64,000 nucleotides of DNA. Source: Roseovarius sp. W115. Its GTDB lineage: Bacteria > Pseudomonadota > Alphaproteobacteria > Rhodobacterales > Rhodobacteraceae. This document shows, piece after piece, positions 9,762 through 17,996 of this stretch. Position numbers and translations under genes: made by a program. The stretch is taken from positions 2,112,501-2,176,500 of the forward strand of contig NZ_CP146606.1 of the NCBI RefSeq assembly GCF_032842945.2, in the 5' to 3' direction. Below the pieces are notes generated by a model, which worked only from the letters and a program-made list of their open reading frames with translations, had not been told where the DNA came from and did not search any database. How positions within the stretch are numbered: the stretch's first letter is position 1; the number at the start of each line of letters is the position of its first letter.

Positions 9762-10806
9762 TGAAGTTCAAGTGACCTTCGGCCTCCATCGACTTGTCCA
9801 TTTGCCGTTTCTGGCGCTCTGCTTCGGCGCGCTTCTCTTTGGTCTTTGCGCGCAGGCGTCCGTATTGCCCAATCGCGATGGCCGAGAGGATGATCAGACC
9901 GCCGGGGATAAGACCCGGGCCCGGGTCTTCGCCCAGGATCAGCATGGCAAGCACCAGCGCCGCAATAGGAGAGAAAGACGTGGCCAGAGACACATCGCCT
10001 GAGCGCGCGTGTTTCATGCCGAGGTTCCAGGCCAACTGCCCGCAGAGCACCACGATCACCGCATAGACCCAAACCCATTTCAGGACGATCGGTTCCAGAA
10101 GATCCTGGAAATGGTTGGGGCCGTAGAGGTAAAGACCGAGGAAATAGAAGATGATCGTACCCAGGACCGAACGGTAGATCGAGAAGATGCCAAGTGGGAT
10201 GCCTTGCAAACCAACCCGTGTGATCAAGGTGGATGCGATAAAGGACAAGGTCGCGAAAACCGTGGCGATCTCTCCTTTGCCGAGGGTGAAGCCCTCTTCG
10301 CCAGTGTTGAGCACGAAGATGACCACAGCGCCGCAAAGCGCGATCAATCCACCGGTCAGTGCCCACCAGTCCAGCTTTTCTTTCAACAAGATTGCCGAAG
10401 CGATCAGGAAAAGCGGCGGTTCGATCCGACCGACGAGAACGACATTCGTGACGGTTGTCGCGTCAAGCGCAATGAAGAAAAGATAAGGCGTCAGGGCAGA
10501 AGACAGCCCGGCAGAGATCGTCAGTATGATCCAGTCCTTGCGCCGCAGGGCGCGGACCTTTTCCCGCGTCCAGTCTTTGCGAAACATGAAGGTCATCGGC
10601 ACCAGCGATATCAGCGACCCCAGAAAAAGCAGGTTACAAAAGGAAATCGCATTGCGTCCTGCAATCTTGTTTTGCCAGCCGATCTCGGCCAAGGCGGACA
10701 CGATGGAATTGGATGACGCGTAGATGATCACCGCGGCCCAGACGAGCAGGGCGCCCATGATAACTTTGGATTGTTCTGGTTGCGTGTTTGTACTTGCGAG
10801 GCTCAC
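9751..10806 (-). CDS. DMT (EamA) family permease, paralogue 1
   Basis: A 351-residue inner-membrane protein with about ten helices in two EamA repeats, as in drug/metabolite transporters. It shares long blocks with the next gene and with a third copy at 59054: IYASSNSIV near the first helix, NLLFLGSLISL, TTVTNVVLVGRIEPPLFL, SFIASTLITRVGLQG, and YLYGPNHFQDL. All three end in an acidic stretch followed by NFKGA. The substrate is unknown. It lies 79 bases downstream of its tandem paralogue on the same strand and probably shares its transcript. Confidence 0.85.
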   Translation of the reverse strand: MSLASTNTQPEQSKVIMGALLVWAAVIIYASSNSIVSALAEIGWQNKIAGRNAISFCNLLFLGSLISLVPMTFMFRKDWTREKVRALRRKDWIILTISAGLSSALTPYLFFIALDATTVTNVVLVGRIEPPLFLIASAILLKEKLDWWALTGGLIALCGAVVIFVLNTGEEGFTLGKGEIATVFATLSFIASTLITRVGLQGIPLGIFSIYRSVLGTIIFYFLGLYLYGPNHFQDLLEPIVLKWVWVYAVIVVLCGQLAWNLGMKHARSGDVSLATSFSPIAALVLAMLILGEDPGPGLIPGGLIILSAIAIGQYGRLRAKTKEKRAEAERQKRQMDKSMEAEGHLNFKGA

Positions 10807-10885
10807 TGTATTTGTCCCGGTTTTTATTGGTTTCGGGAGCTATACGTGCAAACCTCGCTAGTTATTCTTTGGTTGAGAAGATTTT

Positions 10886-11935
10886 TTAGGCGCCTTTGAA
10901 ATTAACGCGACCTTCCGCTTCCATCGCTTTGTCCATATCGTGCTTGCGGCGTTCTTCCTCGGCACGCTTCTCGGCGGCTTTGGCGCGCAGGCGACCGAAC
11001 TGACCGATGGCAATAGCCGAAAGGATGACAAGCCCGCCGGGGACAAGACCGGGGCCCGGGTCTTCGCCCAAAAGCACCATCGCAATGATAAGGGCCGCAA
11101 CAGGCGAAAACGATGTAGCCAGTGACACATCACCAGAGCGGGCGTGTTTCAGGCCGATGTTCCAGGAAAACTGACCCACGATGATCACGATGATCGCGTA
11201 GACCCACACCCATTTCAGAACGATGGGCTGGAACAGGTCTTGGAAGTGGTTGGGGCCGTAGAGATAGAGCGCTAGAAAATAGTAGATAATCGTCCCGAGC
11301 ACCGTGCGATAGATTGAGAAGATGCCCAACGGCACGCCGCGCAGGCCCAGCCGCGTGACGATGGTTGAGGCAATAAACGACAACGTGGCAAAGATTGTTG
11401 CGATCTCGCCTTTGCCAAACTCAATCGCAGCACCGTTCATAACAAAAATGATCACAGCACCGAACAGCGCCACAATTCCGGCAGCCAAGGCCCATGGGTC
11501 GAGCCTTTCACCGAGGATCAATACAGTCGCCAGCAGGAAAAGCGGTGGTTCGATCCGCCCGATCAGCACCACATTGGTCACGGTGGTATAGTCCAGAGCG
11601 ATAAAGAAAAGTGCTGGTGTCAGCGCCGAGGACAGGATTGCGGAGAGCGTTAGCACGCCCCAATCTTTGCGCGACAGCTTGCGTAGGTTCTCCATCGTCC
11701 AATCTCGCCAGAACATAAAGACCATGGGCACCAGCGAGATGAGAGATCCCAGGAAGAGCAGGTTGCATAACGATACCGCATTGCGGCCCATGACCGGGTT
11801 TTCCCGTCCGATATTGGCCAGCAAAGAGACGATTGAGTTGGACGAGGCGTAAATGATGACCGCTGCCCAAACGAGCAAGGCGCCCATGACAACCTTAGAT
11901 GTGTCGGCTTGCGGATTTGTCGTGGCTTGTGCCAT
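10886..11935 (-). CDS. DMT (EamA) family permease, paralogue 2
   Basis: A ten-helix DMT permease of 349 residues, closely related to the gene at 9751. I start at the ATG at 11935 because GAGGGG lies seven bases upstream; the reading frame stays open further upstream but carries no family-like sequence. Conserved blocks are VWAAVIIYASSNSIV, RNAVSLCNLLFLGS, TVTNVVLIGRIEPPLFL and GDVSLATSFSPVAAL. The C-terminal tail is MEAEGRVNFKGA. Tandem duplication explains the pair; the function is unknown beyond metabolite transport. Confidence 0.85.
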   Translation of the reverse strand: MAQATTNPQADTSKVVMGALLVWAAVIIYASSNSIVSLLANIGRENPVMGRNAVSLCNLLFLGSLISLVPMVFMFWRDWTMENLRKLSRKDWGVLTLSAILSSALTPALFFIALDYTTVTNVVLIGRIEPPLFLLATVLILGERLDPWALAAGIVALFGAVIIFVMNGAAIEFGKGEIATIFATLSFIASTIVTRLGLRGVPLGIFSIYRTVLGTIIYYFLALYLYGPNHFQDLFQPIVLKWVWVYAIIVIIVGQFSWNIGLKHARSGDVSLATSFSPVAALIIAMVLLGEDPGPGLVPGGLVILSAIAIGQFGRLRAKAAEKRAEEERRKHDMDKAMEAEGRVNFKGA

Positions 11936-12205
11936 GGATCGTCCCCTCGCGGCGTGATTTAGAGGATACTGAGCCACAAAGGCCTGTTGTGGCAAGCGCA
12001 CGGCACGCACAATGAGTCACGAAGCGAGTATATCTCGAAACAATGTTTCAGGGTGAGGGATCTGGGTCACGCCTGCGTTTTCGAATGTAACACTCGGCTG
12101 TAGTTGCCGCATGTGGTCTTACGTAGGGCTGGCATAGATTCTTGTGCTCGCGCTCTCTGTGTGCGTAGGAAGCTGTGCGTTGGATAACGAGAAGCGACTG
12201 CAGAT

Positions 12206-13078
12206 ATGATTGAAAACAAAGGGGCCCCGGGCCAGAAGATTGTCACCATCTATGATGACATCTACGATTTGCCGGATTGCCGGTCGTATTACCGGGCGAT
12301 GCATAATGCGGGGTTTCGCACGGCGCATTATGCGTCGACCGCGTTTCGTGCGGTGTTGGCAGAGCTTAAGCACCTGCGGGGGTTGGACCAGGCCAATGTC
12401 ATGGATTTTGCGAGCGGTTACGGCATCGCACCTGCGCTGATGCGGCATGATGTGACGCTGGATGATGTGCTGTCGCGTTACATTGAACCCTGGTATGATG
12501 AGGCAACCATCGAGGACGTGATTGCCAAAGATCGCGAGTGGTTTCAAAACCGCCGTCGCGTGGGGCAAAATGATCGCTTTGCCGGGATCGACATCGCCGG
12601 ACGCGCGCTCGAGTATGGAAGGGCCGTTGGCATTTTTGATGCGGCATTCGCCGAAAACTTGCAGGATGATGCGCCGAGCGCGGAATTGCAGGCTTGGTTG
12701 GCCGAGACTGACTTGATCGTGGAATGCGGCAGCGTGGCGCATATGCTGCCCGGTGCATTGGACAAAATGCTTCAAGCCACGGCAAGCAAACGACCATGGA
12801 TAGCGACTGCGCCTATTCGGGGCAACGACACATCTCAGGCGCTCGAAATGATGCGTGAGCATCAGTATGACGTGGTGGCGCTTGACATGCCTCCCTTCCG
12901 CCATCGCCGTTTCTCCAGCCAGGATGAACAGAAGCGCGCGATCGCCAATGCCGAAGCGCGTGGACATGACACCAAAGGTTTTGAGGACGCAGGGTACTTT
13001 CACGCCCAGGTGTTCATCGCGCGACCTAAGGAGGAAGTCACACATGTGGTCGACTGGGCGCACTCGCCTGTGGCTTAG
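12206..13078 (+). CDS. methyltransferase-fold protein, function unknown
   Basis: A 290-residue soluble protein. VMDFASGYGIAPALM (about residues 65-79) resembles motif I of class I SAM-dependent methyltransferases, with FASGYG in place of the usual E/DxGxGxG. TDLIVECGSVAHMLPGALD then looks like the post-I acidic strand and motif IV region. The C-terminal part (EDAGYFHAQVFIARPKEE) resembles the last strands of that fold. The substrate is not evident. It stands 58 bases before bciA on the same strand, which could mean co-transcription but gives no functional proof. Confidence 0.5.
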   Translation: MIENKGAPGQKIVTIYDDIYDLPDCRSYYRAMHNAGFRTAHYASTAFRAVLAELKHLRGLDQANVMDFASGYGIAPALMRHDVTLDDVLSRYIEPWYDEATIEDVIAKDREWFQNRRRVGQNDRFAGIDIAGRALEYGRAVGIFDAAFAENLQDDAPSAELQAWLAETDLIVECGSVAHMLPGALDKMLQATASKRPWIATAPIRGNDTSQALEMMREHQYDVVALDMPPFRHRRFSSQDEQKRAIANAEARGHDTKGFEDAGYFHAQVFIARPKEEVTHVVDWAHSPVA

Positions 13079-13136
13079 GGTTGGTGCCCGGCATTGCGCA
13101 TGTGTAAGCTTGGGCTAACCAAGGAGTTTGCCCGCA

Positions 13137-14147
13137 ATGTCAAACGATCCTGCCTATGACCACAGCGTCGACCTTGTGGTGCCATCTGATACGCGCCGCG
13201 TCCTGCTGTTGGGTGCGACTGGCACGATTGGGCGTGCTGTCCTCAAGACGTTGCTCGAGGCGGGGTTTGATGTGACATGTGCGCTTCGCAGTCCATCCAG
13301 TTCCAAAGCGGAGTCGGATCACCCAGGTCTGACACTGCAGGTAGGTGATCTGACTTCCGATGGGTTTCTGCATGATATCTCAGACGGAGTGGATGCGGTT
13401 GTTTCCTGCCTCGCATCGCGAACCGGTGCGCCTTCGGATGCCTGGGCCGTGGATCATGGGATCAACAGCAGGCTTCTGACGGCGTGCAGGGCGCTGGGCA
13501 ATCCGCACTTTGTGCTTTTGTCTGCCATTTGCGTGCAAAAACCCAAACTGGCGTTTCAACACGCCAAGCTGGCCTTTGAAGAAGAACTGGTCGCGTCCGG
13601 CCTGACCTATTCGATCGTGCGGCCCACCGCGTTTTTCAAATCGCTTTCCGGACAATTGGGCAGGTTACGCGCAGGCAAGCCCTTTTTGGTGTTCGGAGAT
13701 GGGGCACACACCGCTTGTAAACCGATCAGCGACGCGGATCTGGCGCGTTTTGTGGTACGTTGCCTCACACACCCGGCTTGTCAAAATCGCATTCTGCCCG
13801 TCGGTGGACCAGGACCGGCACTTACACCAATTGAGCAGGGAAACCTACTTTTTCAGGCACTGAACGAAAAGCCGCAGTTCCGTCGCGTGCCGGTCGCCCT
13901 GATGAGCGCGATTATTTGGCTTTTGACAGCCGTTGGAATGTTCAGCCCGGCGGCACGGACGAAGGCTGAACTGGCCCGGATCGGACGCTACTATGCAACC
14001 GAATCAATGCTGCTCTGGGATGCGGACCGCCAAGGATACGACGCCGATGCCACCCCAGAGTTTGGCCAAGATACGCTGGCTGATCACTATCACGGCCTGA
14101 CACGTGGCGAAGTGGAAGTAGACCTCGGCGAACATGCGGTGTTCTAA
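13137..14147 (+). CDS. bciA: divinyl (bacterio)chlorophyllide 8-vinyl-reductase, BciA type
   Basis: Predicted to reduce the 8-vinyl group of divinyl chlorophyllide with NADPH during bacteriochlorophyll synthesis. The 336 residues start with a Rossmann GATGTIG (26-32). They carry blocks I know from plant DVR and bacterial BciA: VRPTAFFKSLSGQ, a GDG-TACKPISDADLA stretch, LPVGGPGPALTPIEQG, IGRYYATESMLLWD and a closing TPEFGQDTLADH. ATG 13137 has AAGGAG ten bases upstream; the TTG at 13128 is too close to that site. It is outside any photosynthesis gene cluster visible here. A generic NmrA-like reductase is the alternative. Confidence 0.82.
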   Translation: MSNDPAYDHSVDLVVPSDTRRVLLLGATGTIGRAVLKTLLEAGFDVTCALRSPSSSKAESDHPGLTLQVGDLTSDGFLHDISDGVDAVVSCLASRTGAPSDAWAVDHGINSRLLTACRALGNPHFVLLSAICVQKPKLAFQHAKLAFEEELVASGLTYSIVRPTAFFKSLSGQLGRLRAGKPFLVFGDGAHTACKPISDADLARFVVRCLTHPACQNRILPVGGPGPALTPIEQGNLLFQALNEKPQFRRVPVALMSAIIWLLTAVGMFSPAARTKAELARIGRYYATESMLLWDADRQGYDADATPEFGQDTLADHYHGLTRGEVEVDLGEHAVF

Positions 14148-14213
14148 GACGGTTCTGGCGCTTTGGCCGAGGATGCGCTAGGGCAGAGCGCACGCAAAAC
14201 TGAAAGCACACAT

Positions 14214-15122
14214 ATGTCCACGCGCGCTGGTTTCATTGCCCTGATCGGAGAGCCCAATGCGGGCAAATCCACGCTGCTCAACCGTATGGTTGGCGCAAAA
14301 GTCAGCATTGTGACCCACAAAGTGCAGACTACTCGAGCACGCATTCGGGGTGTGGCAATCGAAGGCGATGCGCAGCTTGTCTTCGTTGATACCCCAGGTC
14401 TTTTTGCGCCCAAACGCAGACTGGATCGTGCCATGGTCGCCGCGGCCTGGGGCGGTGCTGCAGATGCTGATTTGGTTGTGCTTTTGATCGAGGCGCATCG
14501 GGGCGTAACCGAAGGTGTTGAGCGCATTCTTGAGGGACTGGGTAACATCCCCAAGGGGCGTCGCGTGGCACTCGCGATCAACAAGATTGACAAGGTGAAA
14601 TCTGAAGTGCTCTTGGGACTGGCCCAAGACCTTAACGAGCGGTTCCGTTTTGCCGACACGTTCATGATATCCGCCGAAAAGGGACATGGGGTTGCCGACC
14701 TGCGCCTGTGGCTCGCCGCGGAGTTACCCGAGGGCCCTTGGCTTTATCCCGAGGATCAGATTGCTGATCTCCCCATGCGCATGATCGCGGCTGAGGTCAC
14801 GCGTGAAAAGCTCACCCTGCGCCTGCATCAGGAATTGCCCTATCAACTCACCGTCGAGACCGAAGCCTGGGAAGAACGCAAGGATGGCTCTGCCAAGATT
14901 GATCAAATCATCTATGTCACACGGGATGGTCACAAAGGCATCGTGTTGGGTAAGAAAGGCGAGACGATCAAGGCGGTCAGTCAGGCGGCGCGCGTCGAAC
15001 TGGAAGAGTTTCTGGGCCGCCGCGTGCATCTGTTCACCCAAGTCAAAGTGCGCCCTGGCTGGCTTGACGAGGCCGAGCGCTATTCCGAAATGGGGCTTGA
15101 TTTCAAGGACGGCAACGCGTGA
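14214..15122 (+). CDS. era: GTPase Era
   Basis: Era binds 16S rRNA and helps mature the 30S subunit. The protein of 302 residues (starting at ATG 14214, MSTRAGFIALIGEPNAGKST) has G1 GEPNAGKS at 12-19, the switch motif DTPGLFAPKR, the NKID specificity motif, and a C-terminal KH domain with GKKGETIKAVSQAARVEL. A TTG at 14163 would add 17 unconserved residues and is not preferred. Its stop overlaps the GTG of the next gene. It normally follows rnc; the pair is separated here. Confidence 0.95.
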   Translation: MSTRAGFIALIGEPNAGKSTLLNRMVGAKVSIVTHKVQTTRARIRGVAIEGDAQLVFVDTPGLFAPKRRLDRAMVAAAWGGAADADLVVLLIEAHRGVTEGVERILEGLGNIPKGRRVALAINKIDKVKSEVLLGLAQDLNERFRFADTFMISAEKGHGVADLRLWLAAELPEGPWLYPEDQIADLPMRMIAAEVTREKLTLRLHQELPYQLTVETEAWEERKDGSAKIDQIIYVTRDGHKGIVLGKKGETIKAVSQAARVELEEFLGRRVHLFTQVKVRPGWLDEAERYSEMGLDFKDGNA

Positions 15123-15451
15123 GCCGGCTGACAGCAGAGTTCTGGGTGCATGCCTACTTGCGGCGCTTGAAACTGTTGGACATTCCCGGGTTTGTGGTCA
15201 AACACGGGGATGATACTGCGGGTGCTGTCGTCGTGAAGCTGAATACTCTGGATGGCAACGCCAAGGCATTTCAGCGCGGTTTTGATTTGATGAGTGGGGC
15301 GCGGCAATGGGATATGCTGACCGAAGGAGCAGAGACAGACGTGGACGAGGCGATCGACCGTCAAAAAAGCTTTGATCCTGACCTTTGGGTTTTGGAGATT
15401 GAGGATCGTCAGGGCCGACATCTACTGGATGAGCCGGGTCTGGCGGACTAG
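15119..15451 (+). CDS. DUF1491 family protein
   Basis: A 110-residue cytosolic protein of a small alphaproteobacterial family without assigned function, typically found between era and recO. It begins [14 protein letters not shown] and contains a conserved [12 protein letters not shown] strand, RQWDML and a C-terminal [18 protein letters not shown]. The GTG start overlaps the era stop (GTGA), so its translation is probably coupled. recO starts six bases after its stop. Confidence 0.85.
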   Translation: MSRLTAEFWVHAYLRRLKLLDIPGFVVKHGDDTAGAVVVKLNTLDGNAKAFQRGFDLMSGARQWDMLTEGAETDVDEAIDRQKSFDPDLWVLEIEDRQGRHLLDEPGLAD

Positions 15452-15456
15452 GCGCT

Positions 15457-16194
15457 ATGGAGTGGCGCGATCAGGGCATCCTGCTGAGCAGCCGTCGCCA
15501 TGGCGAAAGCAGCGCGATCATCGAGGTTTTTACGCCTGAGCATGGGCGCCACGCAGGTGTGGTACGGGGCGGCGCATCACGCAAAATGTCTCCTGTCCTG
15601 CAACCGGGCGCGCAACTGGATGTCAGCTGGCGCGCGCGACTGGAGGATCACCTTGGCACATATCAAGCGGAACTGGTGCGGTCGCGCGCTGCCCTCGCGA
15701 TGGGTGACCGGCTCTCGCTTGCAGGGCTCAATGCGGTTGCATCGCTTTTGCTCTTTGCTCTGCCGGAGCGAGAGGTACACATATCACTCTATCAAAAAAC
15801 TGAACAGCTTCTGGATCTTTTAGGCCAAGCCGATGTGTGGCCCCTGGCCTATTTGAAATGGGAAATGGCGCTGCTGGAGGATATGGGATTTGGCCTTGAT
15901 CTCAGCACGTGCGCTGTCCTGGGAGGCACGGATCACAAACTGGCCTATGTCTCGCCGCGGACCGGGCGCGCGGTGTCACGTGAGGGGGCGGGAGAATGGG
16001 CTGAAAAGCTGCTTCCCTTACCGCCATGTCTTCTCGGGCAAAGCCCTTTGGATGATGCCGAGATTTTGCAGGCCCTGGAGGTGACGGGATATTTCCTGTC
16101 GCATTCCCTGGCACCGGAAATTGGGAATAAGCCTCTGCCGGAAGGGCGCGGACGTTTCATTTCACGCTACGCTGCACAAATCCGCGCGGAGTAA
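15457..16194 (+). CDS. recO: DNA repair protein RecO
   Basis: RecO loads RecA at gaps in single-stranded DNA together with RecR. The 245-residue protein opens with the OB-fold strand [32 protein letters not shown] start and continues [12 protein letters not shown], then a helical domain with [22 protein letters not shown]. The zinc-finger cysteines of some RecO proteins are not evident: only the single Cys in LSTCAVLG appears at that point. It ends the era-DUF1491-recO operon. Confidence 0.92.
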   Translation: MEWRDQGILLSSRRHGESSAIIEVFTPEHGRHAGVVRGGASRKMSPVLQPGAQLDVSWRARLEDHLGTYQAELVRSRAALAMGDRLSLAGLNAVASLLLFALPEREVHISLYQKTEQLLDLLGQADVWPLAYLKWEMALLEDMGFGLDLSTCAVLGGTDHKLAYVSPRTGRAVSREGAGEWAEKLLPLPPCLLGQSPLDDAEILQALEVTGYFLSHSLAPEIGNKPLPEGRGRFISRYAAQIRAE

Positions 16195-16212
16195 AATGTT
16201 TCGCGAAAAGCG

Positions 16213-16605
16213 TTAGCGCACCGCTTCGAAAACCATTTCACCGCCTGCATCATTGTTGAGAATGAGCGCGTTTGCTGACACTTCCGCCAAAGTCATCTTG
16301 TCCAAGCTTTGCAGCATCCACGTTTCGGCCTCCAGATCAGGGCACGCGCGACGCGTGCTGGCGAGGTTTTCGGTTTTGAACCATGGGTAGGGTTCTAATT
16401 GTGAGCCGAAAAACTGGTTGCATGGGCCTTCGCCGGTGATTTTGCCTTCTTCTGGGAATTTTATCGTGGCATTGGCGGGAAAGACTTGGCCATCTATTTC
16501 AACAAGCTTCCAAGTTGCATCCGACGCTCCATAGCCTGATAGCGTTTCATCGCCACTGCACTGAAACAGAGCAACAAGTAAAGGGAAGGTGAACGCAAAC
16601 CGCAT
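16213..16605 (-). CDS. META domain protein (HslJ-like), exported
   Basis: A 130-residue protein with an N-terminal hydrophobic segment ending LLVALFQCSGDE and a META domain (ATWKLVEIDGQVFPANATIKF, then GPCNQFFGSQ and ALILNNDAGGEMVFE). The Cys after the segment suggests a lipoprotein, but Gln at -1 departs from the usual small residue, so secretion type is uncertain. META-domain proteins are linked to envelope stress or heat-inducible HslJ. Its start lies two bases from the stop of the TetR gene on the same strand, so both are probably one transcript. Confidence 0.75.
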   Translation of the reverse strand: MRFAFTFPLLVALFQCSGDETLSGYGASDATWKLVEIDGQVFPANATIKFPEEGKITGEGPCNQFFGSQLEPYPWFKTENLASTRRACPDLEAETWMLQSLDKMTLAEVSANALILNNDAGGEMVFEAVR

Positions 16606-16607
16606 AT

Positions 16608-17144
16608 CTATCGCAGGGCAAGCACCAGATCGACCAGCGATCCAATGGCCGCGGCGTTGTCGCTTGGGGCCTGCTTCCCGATCCCGTTCATCCCGATCGC
16701 TGCCGCGTAGATGATACGTGCCATTTCTGGGTTGGCGATGCCAATTTCAGTCAGCGCATTCTGTAAAAACCCAAGACGTGAAGCATCGATGCGTTCCACG
16801 GACCTGCGTGCGCCTTTGTGGGCTTGCGCCCAGCTTCGAACTGCTATTTCCAGCTTATCGAGTGTGGCAAAGGCCTGCGCCAGAGATCTTAACTGCGCAA
16901 CTGGAGCGTCATCTGCATCCCTGACGTCTTCGCTGTGCGTCAACGCGTTGACTTCCCACTCCTGCAACAACGACTTTTGAAAGGCTGGAACGTCGCGAAA
17001 ATGCCAGTAAAAAGAGCCTTTCGAGACCTTCAGCCGGACAGCAAGTGGCTCAGCTTTCAGCGCGTCTGGCCCTGCACTTGCCAAGGCTTTCGCGCCGGCT
17101 TTTAGCCAGTCGCCGGGTCCCAGACGTGAGGAAATGCGAGCCAT
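16608..17144 (-). CDS. TetR/AcrR family regulator
   Basis: A repressor-type regulator of 178 residues from ATG 17144. The N-terminal helix-turn-helix reads LAVRLKVSKGSFYWHFRD, the classical TetR recognition helix; the C-terminal ligand domain is all helical and shows no recognised pocket. The frame is open to a TTG at 17174, but an 18-bp palindrome (17152-17169) lies between the two starts, which fits an operator just upstream of the ATG. Gene and META neighbour are likely autoregulated together. Confidence 0.8.
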   Translation of the reverse strand: MARISSRLGPGDWLKAGAKALASAGPDALKAEPLAVRLKVSKGSFYWHFRDVPAFQKSLLQEWEVNALTHSEDVRDADDAPVAQLRSLAQAFATLDKLEIAVRSWAQAHKGARRSVERIDASRLGFLQNALTEIGIANPEMARIIYAAAIGMNGIGKQAPSDNAAAIGSLVDLVLALR

Positions 17145-17151
17145 GCGTTCG

Positions 17152-17169
17152 ACATACTTTTGCGTATGT
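17152..17169. promoter_or_regulatory. palindromic operator of the TetR gene
   Basis: ACATAC and GTATGT form a perfect inverted repeat with a six-base spacer, eight bases upstream of the TetR ATG. Similar ACATAC/GTATGT palindromes are bound by AcrR/RamR-type repressors. Autorepression is inferred from position and symmetry. Confidence 0.6.
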
Positions 17170-17250
17170 GCCAATTCAAGACGATCGACGTGATGGGGTC
17201 AATTGGTCACGCCCGCGCACCTGGATTTTGGAGCCAAATCGAGGGCAGAC

Positions 17251-17279
17251 GAAAAAGAGCGGCCATAAGAGGCCGCTCT
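17251..17279 (-). terminator. rho-independent terminator on the minus strand
   Basis: A nine-pair perfect stem AGAGCGGCC/GGCCGCTCT with a six-base loop, followed on the minus strand by TTTTTC. It would end a minus-strand transcript arriving from about 17290 or further upstream, possibly that of the 47-aa gene at 17686-17829. Confidence 0.7.
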
Positions 17280-17685
17280 GTTTGGTACTCAAATAACTTG
17301 AAAAAAGCTGGGGACTTTTAACAAACTCACATTCAGAAAAGAACGCGACATCGCCATGAACATGTTGTGAAAAACCTGTGACAGTTCAAAGGTTATTCCT
17401 CGGCACGCCCATTCCTGTTTAAAGCGCTACGCGATAAACCTTACTCACAGATGACCGCGAAATGCAGCGCGAGACTCAATCGTTGCGCGCGTTTCGCCTT
17501 TTGCTGATGTCGCAGGTTAAAGGCAAAGCACTTTAGGCTCGCATCAAGAAAAATCTGGATTGATTTGAACTGGCTCGATGCACTCAAAGGCACCGAATGT
17601 CCTGCGGCTAACGCACACGTTTGGGTCTCATGCTGACAGCAGCTTTGCGATTTGCGCTACATCATCAGAAGCGCAAGGTCGCACA
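17280..17685. other. about 400 bases without a recognised gene
   Basis: No gene of recognisable family is seen on either strand. The minus strand ends in a strong terminator at 17251-17279, so a transcribed but non-coding segment (long 3' UTR or small RNA) is possible. A 24-codon minus-strand frame at 17289-17363 (begins MFMAMSRSFLNV) ends just before that terminator but lacks a convincing ribosome site. I found no tRNA, tmRNA, RNase P or SRP RNA signature. Confidence 0.35.
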
Positions 17686-17829
17686 TTATTCTGCAGGCGT
17701 GTCTTTGGCTTCGCGCTTTTTGGAGGCGCCAAACAAGGTGCCGGGAAAGATATCCTTGAGCATTTTGCCCATCAGCGCTGCGCCGAACAAAACCATCAAC
17801 CCGATGGCAACCATCACAAACGTATCCAT
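17686..17829 (-). CDS. 47-residue membrane protein
   Basis: A very short gene with an ATG preceded by GAGGG (AGAGGGATACATTC then ATG) and a TAA stop. Residues 4-20 (FVMVAIGLMVLFGAALM) form one membrane helix, followed by GKMLKDIFPGTLFG and a charged tail SKKREAKDTPAE. The ribosome site, the clean hydrophobic-then-charged design and the codon use support a real gene. The function is unknown. It stands alone between the TetR unit and the DUF1045 gene. Confidence 0.6.
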   Translation of the reverse strand: MDTFVMVAIGLMVLFGAALMGKMLKDIFPGTLFGASKKREAKDTPAE

Positions 17830-17996
17830 GAATGTATCCCTCTATTCGTAGAATTCCGACAGGCTGCGTAGTTAAGGAAAAGGGCGAGAAAATGACCAAA
17901 TTGGCGCGTTTGTGGTCATAGCTGGAGGGTACAAGCCTTCAGATAGCGGTGGAGTGCACGCCCGAAAGTCAGATAAACATCTGAAATCATTATACC

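Noticed and set aside
17280..17685. Origin-like or 6S/tmRNA gene in the gap
   Set aside because: TTTTTCACA resembles a weak DnaA box only; no RNA family signature could be identified by eye.
17578..17871. Plus-strand frames of 76-97 codons opposite the 47-aa gene
   Set aside because: They are antisense to the small membrane gene, which has the better ribosome site and protein-like composition.
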